A stretch of DNA of 64,000 bases. Origin: Candidatus Syntropharchaeum butanivorans. Lineage in GTDB: Archaea; Halobacteriota; Syntropharchaeia; Syntropharchaeales; Syntropharchaeaceae. Position 1 is the stretch's first letter; the number at the start of each line of letters is the position of its first letter. Positions 36,240 to 45,677 of the stretch are shown here, piece by piece. The position numbers were made by a program, and so were the translations under genes. Location: assembly GCA_001766825.1 (NCBI GenBank), contig LYOR01000005.1:1-64000 (forward strand). Reading direction: 5' to 3'. Under the pieces are notes generated by a model, which was not told the origin of the DNA, ran no database searches, and was given only the letters and a program-made list of their open reading frames with translations.

Positions 36240-36372
36240 GGTAACATTCGGTAGCCTCTATGTCTGCAAGGATGGCCCTGTCTTCTCCTATGCCAGACTG
36301 AAAGAGACCCGGATGCACCTTAGGATCTCATTCAACGTAGCTCGCAAATATGGTGCTACAACGGTGCTTTAG
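36240..36372 (+). pseudogene. Possible remnant of a dihydroorotate dehydrogenase electron-transfer subunit (PyrK) C-terminus
   Basis: One plus-strand frame with no start codon reads SLYVCKDGPVFSYARLKET and stops at 36372. The VC-x-DGPVF pattern is characteristic of the C-terminus of archaeal PyrK-type iron-sulfur/flavin subunits. Upstream the frame is broken and the cysteine cluster is missing. The match is short, so this is a weak call. Confidence 0.3.
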
Positions 36373-36385
36373 AGAGCAGTTATCT

Positions 36386-36394
36386 ATTTATATC
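36386..36394 (+). promoter_or_regulatory. TATA box of sepS
   Basis: ATTTATATC lies 21-29 bp before the sepS ATG at 36415. That distance would make the transcript leaderless or nearly so, and no ribosome site is visible. Confidence 0.55.
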
Positions 36395-36414
36395 TTCTAT
36401 CATAGATTTGATCG

Positions 36415-37983
36415 ATGAGGTTTGATCCTGAAGAACTCAAGAAATCCCTGTGGGAAGAGGGGAAAGAATATCTCGATCATTTTAGGATCAATGATCGTTA
36501 TCCAAGGAGATTCATGCCATCTGGCAAGGAACATCCTGTTTTTGAGACTGTGCAGCGATTGCGAGAGGCATACCTTCGTCTCGGGTTTGAAGAGGTCCTG
36601 AACCCCCTCATCGTCGAGGAACGTGAGGTCTATCGTCAGTTTGGAAAGGAAGCACTTGCAGTTCTTGATCGCTGCTTTTACCTTGCAGGGCTACCCCATC
36701 CAAACATCGGGATATCTGAGGAACGTGTCCTGAGAATGAAGGATGTGCTCAAGAAGGACCTTACAGAAGAAGATGTTGAGACCGTGAGATCGGTCTTTCA
36801 CGCTTACAAGAAAGGAGAGGTTGCAGGAGATGATCTCGTACATGAGATTGCCTCAAGGCTCGATGTTGCAGACTACAGGGTTGTATCGATGCTTGATACA
36901 GTCTTTCCCGAGTTTAAGGAGCTCAAGCCAGAACCAACACGGGAAACACTCAGGAGCCACATGACATCAGGGTGGTTCCTCACGTTAAAGAGCCTCATTG
37001 GAAAGCACCCACTCCCGATAAAGCTCTTCTCCGTGGATCGGTGCTTCAGGAGGGAGCAACGGGAAGATGCAACGAGGCTTATGAGCTATTTCTCTGCATC
37101 ATGCGTTCTTCTCGATGAGAAGGTTGGGGTGGATGACGGGAAGATCGTGGCAGAAGCCCTGCTCCGGCAGTTTGGATTCAGGGATCTCAGGTTCAGGCCT
37201 GATGAGAAGCGAAGCAGGTACTACATCCCTGATACCCAGACAGAGGTCTTTGGGTACCATCCTGAGCTTGGATGGGTTGAGATCGCTACGTTCGGGATAT
37301 ACTCGCCAACCGCCCTTTCAAACTATGGTATCCCCTACACGGTGATGAACCTGGGCCTTGGGGTTGAGCGGCTTGCTATGATCCTGTATGGTGCGAGAGA
37401 TCTGAGGGAGCTGGCATTTCCTCAGTTCTATGCTGATCTGGAGCTTTCAGATCTGGATATTGCGAGGATGATCAGGGTTAAATCCGCTCCCATAAGCCCG
37501 GAGGGTGAGAGGCTCCTTGATGCGATTGTCACAGTATGCTTAGAGAAGGGGGGTGAAGAGTCCCCGTGTGAGTTTTTTGCATGGGAGGGGAGCTTTTTTG
37601 GGGAGACAAAACCTGTCAGGGTATTTGTGGTTGAACCAGAGGAGAACACAAGGCTCTGTGGGCCTGCATACCTGAATGAGATCGTTGTCCATAAGGGGAA
37701 TATCCTTGGGATTCCCCGTACTGATAGGTGGAGAAAGGCGTTTGACGAGGGTGTTAGCACCGGGATCCGGTTCATCGACGCGTTTGCTGCTGCTGCTGCT
37801 GCTCGCATTGAGCGGGCTGCGATGAGGGGAGAGGGGTGTGAGGTGAGGATCAGGATCGTGAAGACGCATGGGGATATAAACATCGAGATCGACCCTGTTG
37901 CGATGAATTACATCACCGGGAAGAAGAATAAAATAGATCTGCGAGGGCCTGTATTTACTACGGTGGTAAGCAGGGTTGTGTAA
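36415..37983 (+). CDS. sepS: O-phosphoseryl-tRNA(Cys) ligase (SepRS)
   Basis: This 522-residue class II synthetase charges tRNA-Cys with phosphoserine, later converted to Cys by SepCysS. Features include LWEEGKEYLDHFRINDRYPR at the N-terminus, RETLRSHMTSGWFLTLKSLI, and the SVDRCFRREQREDATRLMSY motif 2 region. GYHPELGWVEIATFGIYSPT and the NLGLGVERLAMILYGARDLR motif 3 follow. The length fits. The gene is confined to methanogens, Archaeoglobi and relatives, so it helps place the organism. A SepCysS gene is not in the window. Confidence 0.96.
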   Translation: MRFDPEELKKSLWEEGKEYLDHFRINDRYPRRFMPSGKEHPVFETVQRLREAYLRLGFEEVLNPLIVEEREVYRQFGKEALAVLDRCFYLAGLPHPNIGISEERVLRMKDVLKKDLTEEDVETVRSVFHAYKKGEVAGDDLVHEIASRLDVADYRVVSMLDTVFPEFKELKPEPTRETLRSHMTSGWFLTLKSLIGKHPLPIKLFSVDRCFRREQREDATRLMSYFSASCVLLDEKVGVDDGKIVAEALLRQFGFRDLRFRPDEKRSRYYIPDTQTEVFGYHPELGWVEIATFGIYSPTALSNYGIPYTVMNLGLGVERLAMILYGARDLRELAFPQFYADLELSDLDIARMIRVKSAPISPEGERLLDAIVTVCLEKGGEESPCEFFAWEGSFFGETKPVRVFVVEPEENTRLCGPAYLNEIVVHKGNILGIPRTDRWRKAFDEGVSTGIRFIDAFAAAAAARIERAAMRGEGCEVRIRIVKTHGDINIEIDPVAMNYITGKKNKIDLRGPVFTTVVSRVV

Positions 37984-38097
37984 GCGGGTTATCTGTGCAA
38001 CGAACCGCGGCGGTTTACAGGTGGATGAGTCAGCGATACAGATATTAAAATCGACCAGTCCTATTCGGTCTGTGGTTTATGGAAAGGAGTTTATTCC

Positions 38098-38862
38098 TTA
38101 ACCGAACCGCCCGGTAATATAATCCTCTGTGGCCTTCTCACACGGTCTTTCAAAGATCCTTGCAGTCTTCCCAAATTCGATGAGCTCACCCATCAGGAGG
38201 AAGGCGGTGTAGTCTGAGATCCTTGCGGCCTGCTGCATGTTGTGTGTCACGATCACGATCGTATAATCGTTCTTGAGCGACCTCATGAGATCCTCGATCT
38301 TCGCGGTTGAGATCGGGTCGAGTGCTGAACATGGCTCATCGAAGAGTATCACTTCTGGTTTTACAGCGAGGGTTCGTGCGATGCATAACCGTTGCTGCTG
38401 TCCACCACTCAGCTCCATCGCAGATTTATCAAGGCTATCAGCGACCTCATCCCAGAGTGCCGCCTTCTTCAGACTGTCCTCGACGATTGCATCAAGCTCA
38501 TCCCTTGAGCGGATACCGTGAATCCTTGGCCCATATGCGACATTGTCATACACCGACTTCGGGAAAGGGTTTGGCTTCTGGAATACCATCCCTACCTTTC
38601 TGCGAAGCTCAACCACATCAGTGCCGTTCTCATAGATATTCCTGCCATCAAGGATGACCTCACCGGCAACCCGTGCATGTGGGATGATATCGAGCATGCG
38701 GTTCAAAGCCCGCAGGAATGTTGATTTACCACAACCTGAGGGTCCGATTATCGAGGTGATACTCCGGTTATACATCTGGAGGGATACGTTCTTTATCGCG
38801 TGGAGATCCCCGAAGTACACATTTAAGTTACGTGTACTGATCTTCACATCTTCCCGGGTCAT
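38098..38862 (-). CDS. pstB: Phosphate ABC transporter ATP-binding protein
   Basis: This 254-residue ABC ATPase has Walker [10 protein letters not shown] near residue 38, the Q-loop [19 protein letters not shown], signature [16 protein letters not shown], Walker [14 protein letters not shown] and the switch His in VTHNM. PstB-specific features are the FPKS and NVAYGPR blocks. It powers the PstCA channel. It is last in pstS-C-A-B; no phoU gene follows. Confidence 0.96.
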   Translation of the reverse strand: MTREDVKISTRNLNVYFGDLHAIKNVSLQMYNRSITSIIGPSGCGKSTFLRALNRMLDIIPHARVAGEVILDGRNIYENGTDVVELRRKVGMVFQKPNPFPKSVYDNVAYGPRIHGIRSRDELDAIVEDSLKKAALWDEVADSLDKSAMELSGGQQQRLCIARTLAVKPEVILFDEPCSALDPISTAKIEDLMRSLKNDYTIVIVTHNMQQAARISDYTAFLLMGELIEFGKTARIFERPCEKATEDYITGRFG

Positions 38863-38863
38863 C

Positions 38864-39715
38864 TTACCACCTCCTCTTCCTCCTGAAGTTGTAACGAACG
38901 ATCATCGCGGCAAGTGCCATGAGAAATATGAGAAGCACGAGCACAAGTGCGGTTCCTGCCGCGTATTGCTCCGCGAGTGGATGGTTATGCTGGGTCGCAA
39001 GGATGAAGACGTGGTAGGGGAGTGCCATAAACTTATCAAAGGGTGAATCAGGTATCCCTCTCATGTAAAAGGTTGCACCAACGATTATGAGCGGCGCGGT
39101 CTCTCCCATCGCACGTGCAAGCCCAATTATCGAGCCTGTAATCATGCCAGGGAGTGCAGAAGGCAGGACGTTTGTTCTTATCGCCTGCCACCTGGTTGCA
39201 CCGAGTGCGATCGCCCCCTCTCTGAAACCATCTGGAACACCCTTTAACGCCTCTTCCGAGGCTGTTATCACCCAGGGAATGGTCATTGCGGCCAGCGTAA
39301 GTGATGCAGCAAGGAGAGACGTCCCAAAGTGGAGAAACTGAACGAATACAGCAAATCCGAATAGACCATAAACGATCGAGGGTACACCTGCAAGGTTCCT
39401 TATCGCAAGGCGTATCATCCGCACAAGCCCGGTATTTCTCGCGTATTCGTTGAGGTATATGGCACAGCAGATCCCAACAGGGACAGAGAAGACCGCAACA
39501 CCGATCCCAAGGTAGAATGTACCAACAATCGCGGGGAATATCCCACCTTTTGTTATATCCTGTGTCTGCCACATCCCCAGAATGAAGTTTAGATCGATGA
39601 CTTTTATCCCAGGTTCGATGACAAATATAAGGATGGATACCAGGATTAGAAGGCTCAGAATACCGCATAATCTAAAAATGCCCAGATATATCCGCTCTTT
39701 TATTTTATCGTTCAT
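38864..39715 (-). CDS. pstA: Phosphate ABC transporter permease PstA
   Basis: This 283-residue membrane permease has about six helices and the EAA-type cytoplasmic loop [20 protein letters not shown], followed by [20 protein letters not shown]. The N-terminal helix and the [20 protein letters not shown] periplasmic-type loop match PstA. Its start overlaps the pstC stop by 4 nt, and only one base separates it from pstB. Confidence 0.95.
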   Translation of the reverse strand: MNDKIKERIYLGIFRLCGILSLLILVSILIFVIEPGIKVIDLNFILGMWQTQDITKGGIFPAIVGTFYLGIGVAVFSVPVGICCAIYLNEYARNTGLVRMIRLAIRNLAGVPSIVYGLFGFAVFVQFLHFGTSLLAASLTLAAMTIPWVITASEEALKGVPDGFREGAIALGATRWQAIRTNVLPSALPGMITGSIIGLARAMGETAPLIIVGATFYMRGIPDSPFDKFMALPYHVFILATQHNHPLAEQYAAGTALVLVLLIFLMALAAMIVRYNFRRKRRW

Positions 39716-40623
39716 CTAACACCCTGCCTCCATGTCAAAAAAATATCAGATGCGAGATTTATCGCAAATGTCATCAAAAACAGGACGAACCCAAGTGCAA
39801 AGAGTGCCTGGAAGTGTAAATCTCCCTGAACAACCTCTTTGATCTCTATTGCAATCGTAGAGGTTATTGGGCGCACAGGATCAAGTATGCTCGTTGGAAA
39901 CGCCCTCGAGTTCCCTGCAACCATGAGCACCACCATCGTCTCACCAACGACCCTCCCAAGGCCCAGCATCGATGCTGCGACAATCCCAGAGGATGCTGCA
40001 GGGAGTATGACCCCTTTTATCGTCTGCCACCTCGTTGCACCCAGTGCCAGGGACGCCTCCCGGTAGCTCTCAGGGATCGCACTTATAACATCCTCTGATA
40101 TGCTTATTATCGTCGGAAGTGCCATTATCGCAACGAGGATCGATGCTGTAAGTGCATTCAGGCCGTTTGGCAGGTTGAAGATCTCTGCAACAAAAGGTGC
40201 AACTATTAGAAGACCTATAAGGCCAAGAACCACGCTTGGAATGGCTGCTATCATCTCTATAGCCGGTTTTAAGACCTCACGGATGAACGGGGATGCAAGC
40301 TCCGCGATGTAGATCGCGGATGCAACACCGAGTGGTATCGCGATTAGAAGCGATATCACTGCGATATATATCGTTCCTGTAACAAGTGAGAGAATCCCCC
40401 ATTTTGGTTCCCCGTATGCAGTGGGGTTCCATTCTTTCCCGAAGAAGAACTCCCGGATACTGATCTCGTGGAATGCCTGAAGTCCAATGTAAGCGAGAAA
40501 GATGAAGATTCCTATCAAGATTATGATCGTGAGAATGCCGTTTGCAGCAAAGAAAAAGGCGATAAAACGATCTTTTACCCCCTCCCACGATCGTTTATTC
40601 ATCACGTCTACCCCCCCTCTCAC
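39712..40623 (-). CDS. pstC: Phosphate ABC transporter permease PstC
   Basis: This 303-residue permease has six predicted helices, the extracellular loop FFFGKEWNPTAYGEPKWGIL with the W-x-P pattern common to PstC, and the EAA loop SEDVISAIPESYREASLALG. It pairs with PstA in the channel. The start used is GTG or ATG near 40623; an internal ATG (MNKRSWEGVK, about residue 8) is possible. It is 12 bp after pstS. Confidence 0.94.
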   Translation of the reverse strand: MRGGVDVMNKRSWEGVKDRFIAFFFAANGILTIIILIGIFIFLAYIGLQAFHEISIREFFFGKEWNPTAYGEPKWGILSLVTGTIYIAVISLLIAIPLGVASAIYIAELASPFIREVLKPAIEMIAAIPSVVLGLIGLLIVAPFVAEIFNLPNGLNALTASILVAIMALPTIISISEDVISAIPESYREASLALGATRWQTIKGVILPAASSGIVAASMLGLGRVVGETMVVLMVAGNSRAFPTSILDPVRPITSTIAIEIKEVVQGDLHFQALFALGFVLFLMTFAINLASDIFLTWRQGVR

Positions 40624-40635
40624 CTCTATATAATC

Positions 40636-41553
40636 CTATCGGATTTTTTTCTCTATCATCCTGAATTTTTCATCATTATTAGCCTTATCTTCCGTGTTTG
40701 GTGGATAGTAACCCGCTCTTCTTGTGATATTTTCCCCCTTATCACTCAGCTCAAACTTCAGGAAGTTGTAGGCGAGACTTCCCACCACTGGCATCCCGTT
40801 TGTGTACTGATAGAGTGGACGGGTTAATGGATACCTCCCATCCTCAACGGCTTCTTGATCGAGCGGTGAGACGTAGGCAGATCCTTTTTTGGATGCGATA
40901 TTCAGGGGTTTGACACCATCTCTCAGATATCCGATCCCGATATACCCGATACCGCTCTTATCTACCTTAACACCATCAACTATAGCCTTGTTCCCCTCCA
41001 TATTGAGCATATCAGGCGAGTAATCTCCCTTGAGCACATGCTCCCGCATGAACTCGTATGTTCCCGAGGTGCTCTGCCGTCCGTATAGCGTTATCTTCAT
41101 ATCCTCCCCACCAACCTCCTTCCAGTTTGTGATCTCCCCCCGGTATATCGCTCCAACCTCATCGAGTGTGAGGTTTCTTACTGGATTTGATGGATGCACA
41201 ATGATGCAGAGCCCATCCCTTGCAATAACAAATTCCCAGATCTCGATCCCCCTCTCGGATGCTTTTTCAAGCTCTCCCTCCTCAATGCGCCTTGATGCAT
41301 CCGCGATATCAACCTCTCCATTTATAAGTGCTGCAATTCCACACCCGCTTCCCCCACCTGTGACACTGATATCTGCCTCCGGATGCTCCATCATGTAAGC
41401 CTCTGCCATGTCAGATACAAGCTGGACAAGGGTATCGGAGCCCTTGATCTCAAGTGTATTCGATGGGGCTTGGTTGCCATTTATGCAGCCTGATAACGCT
41501 ACGATGGCAATCAGAATCAGCACCCAGATGACCGATCTGTTCACAGGCTTCAC
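40636..41553 (-). CDS. pstS: Phosphate-binding lipoprotein PstS
   Basis: This 305-residue protein has a signal peptide with a lipobox, VALSGC near residue 23, so it is probably lipid-anchored outside the membrane. The phosphate-binding sequence is visible in IKGSDTLVQLVSDMAEAYM, TGGGSGCGIAALINGEVDIA, and SRRIEEGE. YGRQSTSGTYEFMREHVL carries the conserved Ser-Gly-Thr loop. It starts with GTG at 41553, 50 bp from the aIF6 stop, and heads the pst operon. Confidence 0.95.
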   Translation of the reverse strand: MKPVNRSVIWVLILIAIVALSGCINGNQAPSNTLEIKGSDTLVQLVSDMAEAYMMEHPEADISVTGGGSGCGIAALINGEVDIADASRRIEEGELEKASERGIEIWEFVIARDGLCIIVHPSNPVRNLTLDEVGAIYRGEITNWKEVGGEDMKITLYGRQSTSGTYEFMREHVLKGDYSPDMLNMEGNKAIVDGVKVDKSGIGYIGIGYLRDGVKPLNIASKKGSAYVSPLDQEAVEDGRYPLTRPLYQYTNGMPVVGSLAYNFLKFELSDKGENITRRAGYYPPNTEDKANNDEKFRMIEKKIR

Positions 41554-41603
41554 CCCACGTTCATCTTCACGTGATACTTCTCGGTTCAGGTTAAAAGCTT
41601 ATC

Positions 41604-42257
41604 TCAAACCTCGAGTGCATCCTCGATCCTCGAGATCTCAATCGTCGTTGTATCAGACCCTGCGATATAGCCCCTATCGTTGGCAACGATCGAGGATCCC
41701 ACAAGACCTGATCCAAAGTTAGCGGTACCGCGAAGGACGTGCAGTTCAAATATTTCCTCAAGCCTTGCGATCTCGTTCTCTGTTATATCCGGGTTCACAA
41801 GGACTCCCCTGTTTGTTGCAACCGCCATCGCACCAACCGTCCTGAGACGGGCGATCGTACCCCGGTACACCTCAACGTCAAGCACCTCTTCGATTACCCT
41901 GATGGCCTCATCGGAGAGTCTTGGGTGGACGATTGCAACACGATCGTTTGCAAGAATGATATTCCCTGCAGCACTCAAGATAGATGGTAACCTCTCAACA
42001 CGCGTTATCTCTTCGAGAACCTTAAGCTCTGAGCCTGACGTGTAGGGTGAAACGATGAGCCCTTTTGCATTCCCGGCCGCGAGTGAGCCGATGAGATAGC
42101 TATCAGCTATGGTAACCTGGTGCGCCTTCACCCCAAGCTCCTCTTCGAAGGCGGCAACAACTTTTCCCGGGGTTGATGGAGGGAGTAAGAGATATTTATT
42201 TGTGGAAAGGGCAAAGTTACCGATAAAAGGGCTTCCTTTCAGCTTAAGGAGCTTCAT
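41604..42257 (-). CDS. eif6: Translation initiation factor aIF6
   Basis: This 217-residue protein has the five-fold pentein repeats of IF6. Fragments recur as FIGNFALSTNKYLLLPP, LIGSLAAGNAKGLIVSP, IILANDRVAIVHP, AVATNRGVLVNP and IVANDRGYIAGSDTT. It binds the large subunit and prevents premature joining. It follows rpl31e with a 4-nt overlap, forming the common archaeal L39e-L31e-aIF6 run. Confidence 0.96.
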   Translation of the reverse strand: MKLLKLKGSPFIGNFALSTNKYLLLPPSTPGKVVAAFEEELGVKAHQVTIADSYLIGSLAAGNAKGLIVSPYTSGSELKVLEEITRVERLPSILSAAGNIILANDRVAIVHPRLSDEAIRVIEEVLDVEVYRGTIARLRTVGAMAVATNRGVLVNPDITENEIARLEEIFELHVLRGTANFGSGLVGSSIVANDRGYIAGSDTTTIEISRIEDALEV

Positions 42258-42514
42258 GCCTCCTTCACAAGCTCTGCTCTCACAACACCATCCTCCTCAG
42301 TGACCCTCACACGGATCCTGGAAGGTGGCTTCTGAGCCCCTCGCTCCCAGATCTTCTCGTTGATCGAGCTATCCAGCTTGATATTCTCAGATTTTGTATG
42401 CCGCATGAGGTATGCCCTTATATCTGATATCGCCTTCTTTGCCCTCTTCCACCTCGGGGCACGCTTAACCCCTCGAAGCGGGATTGTGTATACCCTCTCC
42501 TCCATTATAATCAC
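42254..42514 (-). CDS. rpl31e: Ribosomal protein L31e
   Basis: This 86-residue protein has the L31e pattern [40 protein letters not shown] and [20 protein letters not shown]. It sits near the peptide exit tunnel of the large subunit. Start and stop overlap its neighbours by 4 nt, which suggests coupled translation. Confidence 0.96.
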   Translation of the reverse strand: MIIMEERVYTIPLRGVKRAPRWKRAKKAISDIRAYLMRHTKSENIKLDSSINEKIWERGAQKPPSRIRVRVTEEDGVVRAELVKEA

Positions 42515-42663
42515 ACCTTGAGACTGCTTCTCCTCCAGTTACGCCTCTTTGGATGGGTAAGAACTCCCCGATTTGTCTTGACGATAACCCAGACCGGTAC
42601 CCTGCGATTCTGCTTGACCGCCTTTGCAAGCCTGAGCTTCTTACCCTTCATCTTCTTCCCCAA
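42511..42663 (-). CDS. rpl39e: Ribosomal protein L39e
   Basis: A TTG at 42661-42663, with GAAGGTGG a few bases upstream, gives 50 residues, the family length. The frame stays open upstream to 42735 but lies inside the debranching enzyme gene and is not L39e-like. The sequence [20 protein letters not shown] and the C-terminal [14 protein letters not shown] are diagnostic. The protein lines the exit tunnel. An in-frame ATG lies four codons later. Confidence 0.93.
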   Translation of the reverse strand: MGKKMKGKKLRLAKAVKQNRRVPVWVIVKTNRGVLTHPKRRNWRRSSLKV

Positions 42664-42703
42664 TCGAACCACCTTCTCACTGCTAAAGAAGAGAGATCGC
42701 TGG

Positions 42704-42714
42704 TACTTATAAGC
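42704..42714 (-). promoter_or_regulatory. TATA box of the L39e-L31e-aIF6 operon
   Basis: On the minus strand GCTTATAAGTA lies 41-51 bp before the TTG start of rpl39e. It overlaps the last codons of the debranching enzyme gene, so the ribosomal operon probably has an independent promoter. Confidence 0.55.
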
Positions 42715-44551
42715 GTATCGCCCTGTAAGGGTCAACCCACGATGACCAGAACTGAACCGGGTTCTTCACCGGGATAAGCTCATCATCAGGGCTTAAAAGC
42801 TCTGCACCATAGAATAGAAACCCTTCTTCCATCCTGTGGGCGTAATTAGACCTTAAAATCTCAGATATCATCTTTTCCCGTCCAACCCACCTCAGAAGAT
42901 CTATCAGGTACGGAGTATCTCTTGGCCAGACAACACCCCTGTGATAGTCCCGCTCTCCCTTGTACCCCCTCTCACCCTCGACAACAACCACTCCGAAGGC
43001 ATCATCCCCTCTTTTGACAAGAAGCCTCTCTTCAACCTTGTCAAGAAACCTTATAACATCCTCTTTTTCAAAAAGAATACCTTTAAGAAGCGAAAAAGAG
43101 ACAACAGCAGGAGACCCCAGTCTTCTGTCAACCTTTCCGTCAGTATCCATCAGGTAGACCGGGTACCCATCCCAGAGAAGCTTATGGTACGATCTTTTTG
43201 CCCTCTCAAGGAGACCTTCAAATAAGTCGTTATCTTCACCAAGAGCTTCCGCCATTCTCATGCAGGATAAAAGCATCCTTATCCACTGGGCATTTATCTC
43301 AGGAAGAAAGAATCTTGGTTTGTTAAACTCACACCTCCCCCTCCACTCATCAGGAAGCCTTGATGGCCATCCATCGATGATGGAATCGATCCATGAATGA
43401 TAAGAAACGACAGCAAGAAGCCCTGATGGATGAAGGAGGGGACCACCACCAACAAGATCGGGATCTGCGCCCATGAAGAAAGATATCGACTCACAGGCCT
43501 TTTCAAGAAGCATACTCATAAGCTCATAGTCCTTCCATCCAGCAAGATCAAGGAACCTCTCTGATACAAGATACCCGAGAAGAAGCGTGTCTGATGCGTT
43601 GAAGTCAAGCTCTCCTCCGTACTCCCTCACCCGGTTTGGGAGTCTACCCTCCTTCATGTGTGAGAATGTATGAAAGATTATCTCCCTGATATTATCCCTT
43701 TTTCCAAGCTCAATAAGCCTCTCCATGTTCCATAAAAGCCCTTCAAACTCATCTCTGAACCACACGGTCCTGAACCAGAAGTCTCCGGCTGCAAAGTGCA
43801 GAACTCCATCCCAGAAGATCCCAAATGAGAGGAGTGATCTATCGTCAGGGGTCAATCCACGATCAAAAACCCGTAGCTTCACGTCCGGGTTCTCATCCCT
43901 GGATATGAGAACCCTGCAGGGTGGCTCAAGCTCAAGCACAGCCGGTATAAAGAGTTCTCTCTCCTCCCCAAGGAAACCTCCCTCCCACAGGTCACCAGAT
44001 CCGAGCTTGTAGTACCAGCCTGTTGTATCATTCTTCTCTTCAAACCCTATCAGGCCATCTGATAAAAAGAATACCTCAACACCATCTTTTTCAGTGATAA
44101 AACCCCTATCAAGGGTTATTACATGGTGATCATGCGGTCTCGATCGATCATACATGTGCCTTATATCAAAGAGTGGTTCCATGGTTATCCTCTCTTCTGA
44201 CCTGAGATCTATCACGAGATCTCCCCTCTCAGAGAGCCGGTACTCGGCCTCAAGCCACCCCTCCATCATCCTGTAAAGGTACAGGACCCTCTCATGGGAA
44301 GCTATAACCTTCTCGGGTATCAGATCACCTTTTGATCCAAGCGCAACCCCATCGAGTAAATGCCAGCTCTCGCTCCCTATCATCATACTCAGCCCCTCAT
44401 ACGGGTAATCTCTGTTTGGGATCAGCTTACCATTGAAAGGAACCGAGTAGACAGACTGTGAGAATGAGGAAGAGGGGGATTTCAGGATGATATGGAGGGT
44501 TTTATACGCCTCTGGATCCTCCTCAGGGAGAAGCTCAATATCATTCGTCAT
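42707..44551 (-). CDS. Glycogen debranching enzyme, amylo-alpha-1,6-glucosidase type
   Basis: This 614-residue protein has the archaeal/bacterial debranching layout. An N-terminal beta-rich domain includes [20 protein letters not shown], and the catalytic (alpha/alpha)6 barrel follows. Barrel segments include [49 protein letters not shown] and the late [20 protein letters not shown]. It would hydrolyse 1,6-branches of a stored alpha-glucan. It overlaps the unknown gene at 44541 by 11 nt and lies opposite the GT4/GH57 operon, marking an alpha-glucan cluster. Confidence 0.88.
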   Translation of the reverse strand: MTNDIELLPEEDPEAYKTLHIILKSPSSSFSQSVYSVPFNGKLIPNRDYPYEGLSMMIGSESWHLLDGVALGSKGDLIPEKVIASHERVLYLYRMMEGWLEAEYRLSERGDLVIDLRSEERITMEPLFDIRHMYDRSRPHDHHVITLDRGFITEKDGVEVFFLSDGLIGFEEKNDTTGWYYKLGSGDLWEGGFLGEERELFIPAVLELEPPCRVLISRDENPDVKLRVFDRGLTPDDRSLLSFGIFWDGVLHFAAGDFWFRTVWFRDEFEGLLWNMERLIELGKRDNIREIIFHTFSHMKEGRLPNRVREYGGELDFNASDTLLLGYLVSERFLDLAGWKDYELMSMLLEKACESISFFMGADPDLVGGGPLLHPSGLLAVVSYHSWIDSIIDGWPSRLPDEWRGRCEFNKPRFFLPEINAQWIRMLLSCMRMAEALGEDNDLFEGLLERAKRSYHKLLWDGYPVYLMDTDGKVDRRLGSPAVVSFSLLKGILFEKEDVIRFLDKVEERLLVKRGDDAFGVVVVEGERGYKGERDYHRGVVWPRDTPYLIDLLRWVGREKMISEILRSNYAHRMEEGFLFYGAELLSPDDELIPVKNPVQFWSSWVDPYRAIRL

Positions 44552-45518
44552 CGATCCTCCTGAAGTAGGTTGTCAGTGAGGAGGTCTCATACTCAAGCTT
44601 CTTCCAGTGTATCGCGATAAGACTCCTGATCCATCTTGAGATCCGTTCTATCACCTCAGGCTCATAGAAGTTGTGATAGATGAGTATCTCCCCCTTGTCT
44701 TCGAGGTATGTCATCTCTTCAACAATCCCGGCGTTTCTGAACTCCTCCCTAAGAAGATGGAAGAACTCATCGAAGGGGATCTCCCTGTAGTACTTCCCAC
44801 TCCTTCTCTCAAGGTATGTTATTCCCCCAGGGCATTCTTTACCCTGGATGAGCCCTTCAAGCACCTCTTGAGTTATAAAGATCACCCTGTAGTTGAGCAT
44901 CGCTGTTGTATCAACAACCCACCTCCACCATTCCCACCTCTTTATGAACTCATCGAGGAAGGGCTGGTTGTATCCAAAGTGCTCAAGGATACGTCTGTGG
45001 GCATCACCTCCCTGTTCATAGTGTACCTTGATCAGGGTTGAAGGATCATCAGCCTCTTTAATCCTGTATGGAGGATTAAGGGATGCAAAGACGAGTGATA
45101 CAATCTTTGCGACAAATTCATTGAGAAGAGGATCACTCCCCTTGAATTTTATCACAAGAGACCCCACACCCCTCTCCATAAGTTCCACCTGAACCGGTAG
45201 TCCGGAGGTCTCAACCATTCTCCGGACCCTCTCGCACACCTCCTCAATCGATGAGCCTCTGTCATCAAACCCCATCTCACACATGAGCTCCTTTATCACA
45301 TCAACCCGGGGGATAAGCCCTCCTGTGCTCTCAATGAGCCATCTTGCAAGAGGAGATGGGAGTCGTGTAAACCCCCGCTCCTGAAAGGATGGAGCCGCCC
45401 CGCATGCGATCTCTATCGCGCATCTCATCGCGGCAGAGATGTTGCCATCATGCTCCTTGATGAACGGCTCAAGCATCCTGATGTGCTCATCGGTGAGTGA
45501 GATGTTCTTGCGTAGCAT
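44541..45518 (-). CDS. Unknown protein with ribbon-helix-helix-like N-terminus, in alpha-glucan cluster
   Basis: This 325-residue protein belongs to no family I recognise. The first 40 residues, MLRKNISLTDEHIRMLEPFI and then NISAAMRCAIEIA, resemble a ribbon-helix-helix DNA-binding domain. The rest is a mixed alpha/beta region with a TTAMLNYRVIFITQEVLEGL segment near residue 215, EILIYHNFYEPEVIERISRW near 285 and no membrane helices. It is co-transcribed with the debranching enzyme and divergent from the GT4 operon, so it may regulate the cluster through the inverted repeat at 45625-45648. That link is inference. Confidence 0.55.
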   Translation of the reverse strand: MLRKNISLTDEHIRMLEPFIKEHDGNISAAMRCAIEIACGAAPSFQERGFTRLPSPLARWLIESTGGLIPRVDVIKELMCEMGFDDRGSSIEEVCERVRRMVETSGLPVQVELMERGVGSLVIKFKGSDPLLNEFVAKIVSLVFASLNPPYRIKEADDPSTLIKVHYEQGGDAHRRILEHFGYNQPFLDEFIKRWEWWRWVVDTTAMLNYRVIFITQEVLEGLIQGKECPGGITYLERRSGKYYREIPFDEFFHLLREEFRNAGIVEEMTYLEDKGEILIYHNFYEPEVIERISRWIRSLIAIHWKKLEYETSSLTTYFRRIDDE

Positions 45519-45624
45519 ATCCTCTCATCCACTTTTCCCGTAATAAAGATATCGAGGATGGTAAGATCAGCAAAAAGTGACTGAAATGCTGAGTTCAGAG
45601 TGAACACTGCAATCTCACCATTTT

Positions 45625-45648
45625 CACAACTTAACTTATATAGTTGTG
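45625..45648. promoter_or_regulatory. Inverted repeat enclosing the TATA box of the alpha-glucan operon
   Basis: Perfect 7-bp arms CACAACT (45625-45631) and AGTTGTG (45642-45648) flank TTAACTTATAT, the TATA element 35-45 bp before the ATG at 45678. A protein binding here would block TBP. A good ribosome site, GGGAGGT, lies at 45667-45673. Confidence 0.65.
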
Positions 45649-45677
45649 GTATGTAGGAGTCTAAATGGGAGGTAGGT

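Noticed and set aside
36012..36254. Short frames on both strands before sepS
   Set aside because: No start signals and no similarity I can recognise; Pro/Ser-rich composition.
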